The translations under genes and the position numbers were made by a program. Below the pieces are notes generated by a model. That model was not told the DNA's origin, did not search any database, and saw nothing but the letters and a program-made list of their open reading frames with translations. Positions 60,841 through 64,000 of a stretch of 64,000 nucleotides of DNA are shown piece by piece. The stretch comes from Epiperipatus broadwayi (Eukaryota > Onychophora > Udeonychophora > Euonychophora > Peripatidae): positions 2,225,501 to 2,289,500 of the forward strand of contig JAQFVV010012397.1 in the NCBI GenBank assembly GCA_028023455.1. Direction: 5' to 3'. Position 1 is the first letter of the stretch; each line of letters begins with the position of its first letter.

Positions 60841-63800
60841 GTGAGTGTAGATATTTCTTTAATAGGTTTAATAATATAAATATATAAACAGGCACACATG
60901 TTATGTGATATGCCCAGCCATTATGAATAATAACAAATAAAATCAGGCTGTAATAAATTTTATTTTGTTTAACATAATTTATCAATGATCAATATGAATA
61001 TTGTTATCATGTAGTTAGGCAAAGCGACAATAATTACAGGCACTTCTCTACTTTAATTTGCTATTTTGTACTTTCGATTTTTATTGATATATATGACAAA
61101 ACGCACGTACTTTCATATAATGATTCTCTCTCTTTCTCGTGGACTATTAGTCATTAGTCCCTCTCCACTTCTGACATTAATCACGTCCATTTTTTTGCAT
61201 CATAGGCTCAGTCTTGAGCGGGGACGTTTTGAGTTAGCGCATGTGTTGATAAATTATGCCATGTCAGTTTATGTTAGAACATGTGTTCATCAATTTGTAC
61301 ATTTCTGTTTTGGTGAAAAAATTTGCCCTTATTAATTCATAAAAATGAGTGGAAGATGAAAAAACAGCAAAGGCAAAAAAGAAATCAAGGTCTCATAATC
61401 TCCATATAATCAAGACGAAGAGGAAGAATCTTTTGCTCTAATCGATCATTCATATAATTTAAGCCGTTTGATAATATGTTCAATTGTGAAAATCAAGGAT
61501 AATATTAAGGAATATTTCCAAATTCATATACTGTCAAGATAATCTTCATTATGCTTTTAAACTTTTTTAATATTGTTTGTCTAGGTTTTATATGCATATG
61601 ATTGTGTCATGCTTGTTTATATTCTGTATTTAGCCTCATTTTTTTCTCAATTAAAATTTAAAAAAATTAGATAAAAATATTTTCAAAGTATTGAAAATTT
61701 CTTATATTTTGGAAGTATTAAAAATTTATTATATATTAAGAATTACTTTAAACTTTTTTTCAAAAATAGAAATGGAAACGTAATATTGTACCGCCGCCCT
61801 CTTTTTTATGTGTCAACGAAGAGATGGAAACATCTATTTACTTTTAGATTTATTTATTCGATCCCTTTCGTTTAGTTACTATGTACTATCTTTGAAGGCT
61901 GCCGATCTTTCAGGTAGATAATAATATCACTGGTAGCTTCTGCTGGTTCTCTTGATTCCAACAGGTTGGGATGTATAGGAATTTACTTGCAGATTTTAAC
62001 ACAGACACTGATGCTTTCCAGTTTTACACAGACAAGGTTTCTTCCTCGAACTGACTGCAGATGTTATTGCAGAGAGGTTCAAGCCGGCCGCACAATGCGA
62101 TGGGTTCAGCAGTGCATTCTAGATGATATGATGTACATTCTGAGATATTTCAATTTATTTAGATCAATTTAGACGAACTCTGAAGACTCAGTAACTTTTA
62201 ATGAGTTTATTTTATGAATGACTGAATATTAACTGGATGATTAAATTGATTGAATGAATGAATAATAAACAATACAAATCTCCCTTTTTATAGCTAGCGT
62301 TCTTTATCTGAGGATCGATCGAGCAATCTGATTCAATTCTATTGGGCCTTCTTTCCTTTTATTTACGAGTTCAAACTTCGTTCTGGTCCTTCCATTGGTT
62401 ATTTTATTTCAATGAAATAGTAGTCTTAGTTTCTTTGTTTGTTAATTATTTCCATTGTTTTGATTTTAATTTCCAGTTCTTTTATCTACATTGCATTAGC
62501 TTTCAAAAAAAATTCCTTTCTTTTAACTAATTTTTATAGACACACCCATTCCCTATTATAAGACAAAACGAGCGATTTATTTTATTAATTTAAAACTTAC
62601 AACGCTAATCTTTTTTTTTTTTTATTACCGAAATCTTTCCTCCTCCCCTTTCTTTTGTTTATTTCCTTTTCTTAAACTTTCATAAAAATCTTTCTGAAAT
62701 TTAAACTAAGTTTTTTTAAAAATAACTTTTTTTTAAAATTTTCTTTCAATAAAATTCCTCTCATTAACTATTACATGTATTTTGAAAACCCTTTTTGATG
62801 TTTTATTTATATTGTTCTACTTTTACATTTTTAACTTTCATACACATTTCAAAAAACAATTAGATACGAAAGTAGAGAACTGCCCATATATGCTTGTCAT
62901 GCATGCATATTGTGTTTAGAATCGAATTGTACATTCATAGTGGAAGTTGAAAATAGTTAAAACTATACGACATTTTAATTTCATTTATTTTTTTTGTTTC
63001 AACAATTGATTAAGTTGACTCATTAGCATACAAAATCAGATCACTCAAATTTTTTCATAATAGATGATGTTGAAAAGAGTCAAAAACTAAGTTTCTTTTG
63101 ATATCATTTAAGAATTATAATTTTGTTAATAATACTTTTCATTATTGTTTTAAATACATCATTATTGTTTTTCAATATTTTGAAATAATTCATAAATTTA
63201 ATTCATCGATTAAAAAAAGGGAGAGTTATTTTAAAATGAAATTGACTAAAGAGAATGTAACTTTATTCGTAATGTTTGGCCATTTTAATAAATTAATCGT
63301 TATTTATTATGTTCTATGGCAGTTTCAATTATTCATAATAGTCAGACATTATTTAGAATGTCTTATTAATCACTTAATCTGTAATATATATATATATCAA
63401 CGAATCCTGAAAAAAATAATAATAATAATTTTTATATGCATTATATATATATTTATCTACACTCACATATATAGCTGATTTTTTCTTAAATCATTTACAA
63501 CTTCAGAAATTTTTGTTAAGTATAATATATATATCTGATAATTTTGACATTGTTAATAAGTTTAAATACATAATTAATTTTTTTTGACAGATCAAAATTT
63601 TTTAAAATCTTATTTTACATATACAAAAATCTATTAAGATACTATTTTATTTCTAAAAATTTATGCTTCCAGAATACATGTTTCTGTCAAATAAAATAAA
63701 GATACCAGGTTCATGGGAATTATTTTATTTTTAAACCAAAAAGAAAACTATTATATTTTCTTTGTAATTTTTTGTTGTTTTACAATTCATTTCTATTAGT

Positions 63801-64000
63801 ATCATTATTATCATCATCATTGTCACAAATTTTGAAAAAGTATATTGATATATTAGGTGAGAGGTCTTATGTTATTCTGAGTTTAAAATGGAGAGAAATT
63901 ACAGTATTTCCTCTTGATATTGTATTTTTTAATGATCCTTTTTTTATGATTTTTTTATATTAATAATGAAAAATATATTGTTGACTATTATATTATTTAT
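60841..64000. other. Intron 7 (at least 3.16 kb), no further exon seen
   Basis: GC-richer patches at about 61020-61480 and 61780-62560 look like old insertions without recognised motifs. The second has a 68-codon frame (61966-62172) I cannot identify. The remainder is AT-rich. No segment reads like the TM9SF4 region that should follow, so exon 8 is probably beyond 64000. Confidence 0.5.

Noticed and set aside
61966-62172. Possible TM9SF4 exon 8
   Set aside because: Translation does not match the TM9SF4 sequence expected after RVVGFEVE and phase does not fit.
63098-63963. Open frames of 126 and 63 codons near the end of the window
   Set aside because: Ile/Phe/Tyr-rich low-complexity reading of AT-rich DNA, with no TM9SF4 similarity.
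1-64000. CRISPR array or bacterial operon structure
   Set aside because: No regularly spaced identical repeats. The window is clearly eukaryotic with spliceosomal introns.

Overview
This is intronic eukaryotic DNA, roughly a quarter G+C by eye, with long A/T runs and AT microsatellites. One host gene runs left to right: the amino-terminal part of a TM9SF4 (nonaspanin family) ortholog in seven exons. Exon 1 is at 1025-1150, exon 2 at 10160-10265, exon 3 at 18731-18774, exon 4 at 34759-34883, exon 5 at 60477-60579, exon 6 at 60665-60717 and exon 7 at 60799-60840. Reading phases join cleanly, giving about 199 residues: signal peptide plus most of the luminal domain. The membrane half lies beyond the window. 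The protein and the transposon set suggest an invertebrate, probably an arthropod; a chelicerate is possible but not shown.

Introns 1 to 4 are about 9.0, 8.5, 16.0 and 25.6 kb and are packed with transposons. Introns 5 and 6 are only 85 and 81 bp. Intron 1 holds a hAT MITE (4417-4886), a Penelope-type fold-back with two hammerhead-like motifs (about 5196-6137) and an internally deleted RTE LINE relic (about 7325-9017). Intron 2 holds a young 82-bp-arm hairpin (11490-11665), another LINE relic (about 14350-14760) and copy A of an unnamed non-coding repeat (about 16005-17866). Intron 3 holds two ends of an RTE copy, tandem duplications, a degraded hAT transposase gene with a nested TIR element (about 28190-32226) and a LINE 3' relic (about 32240-33570).

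Intron 4 holds a nearly complete RTE LINE on the minus strand (36140-39120) and a 1-kb fold-back (43045-44008). Copy B of the unnamed repeat, inverted relative to copy A, is at about 44034-46370. The intron also holds Penelope-like pieces with hammerhead-like motifs at 48.0 and 56.3 kb, a Penelope reverse transcriptase/GIY-YIG relic (about 52990-54000), a Tigger-like DNA transposon (54625-56000) inserted between the Penelope coding and 3' parts, and a Ty3/gypsy gag-pol relic (about 57533-59990).

The most interesting signals are four Penelope-associated hammerhead-like motifs; a nearly perfect intronic hairpin; the oppositely oriented repeat copies in introns 2 and 4, which bracket exons 3 and 4 and could favour back-splicing; and G/C homopolymers inside several transposons. 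No host gene other than TM9SF4, no convincing intact tRNA and no CRISPR array was seen.
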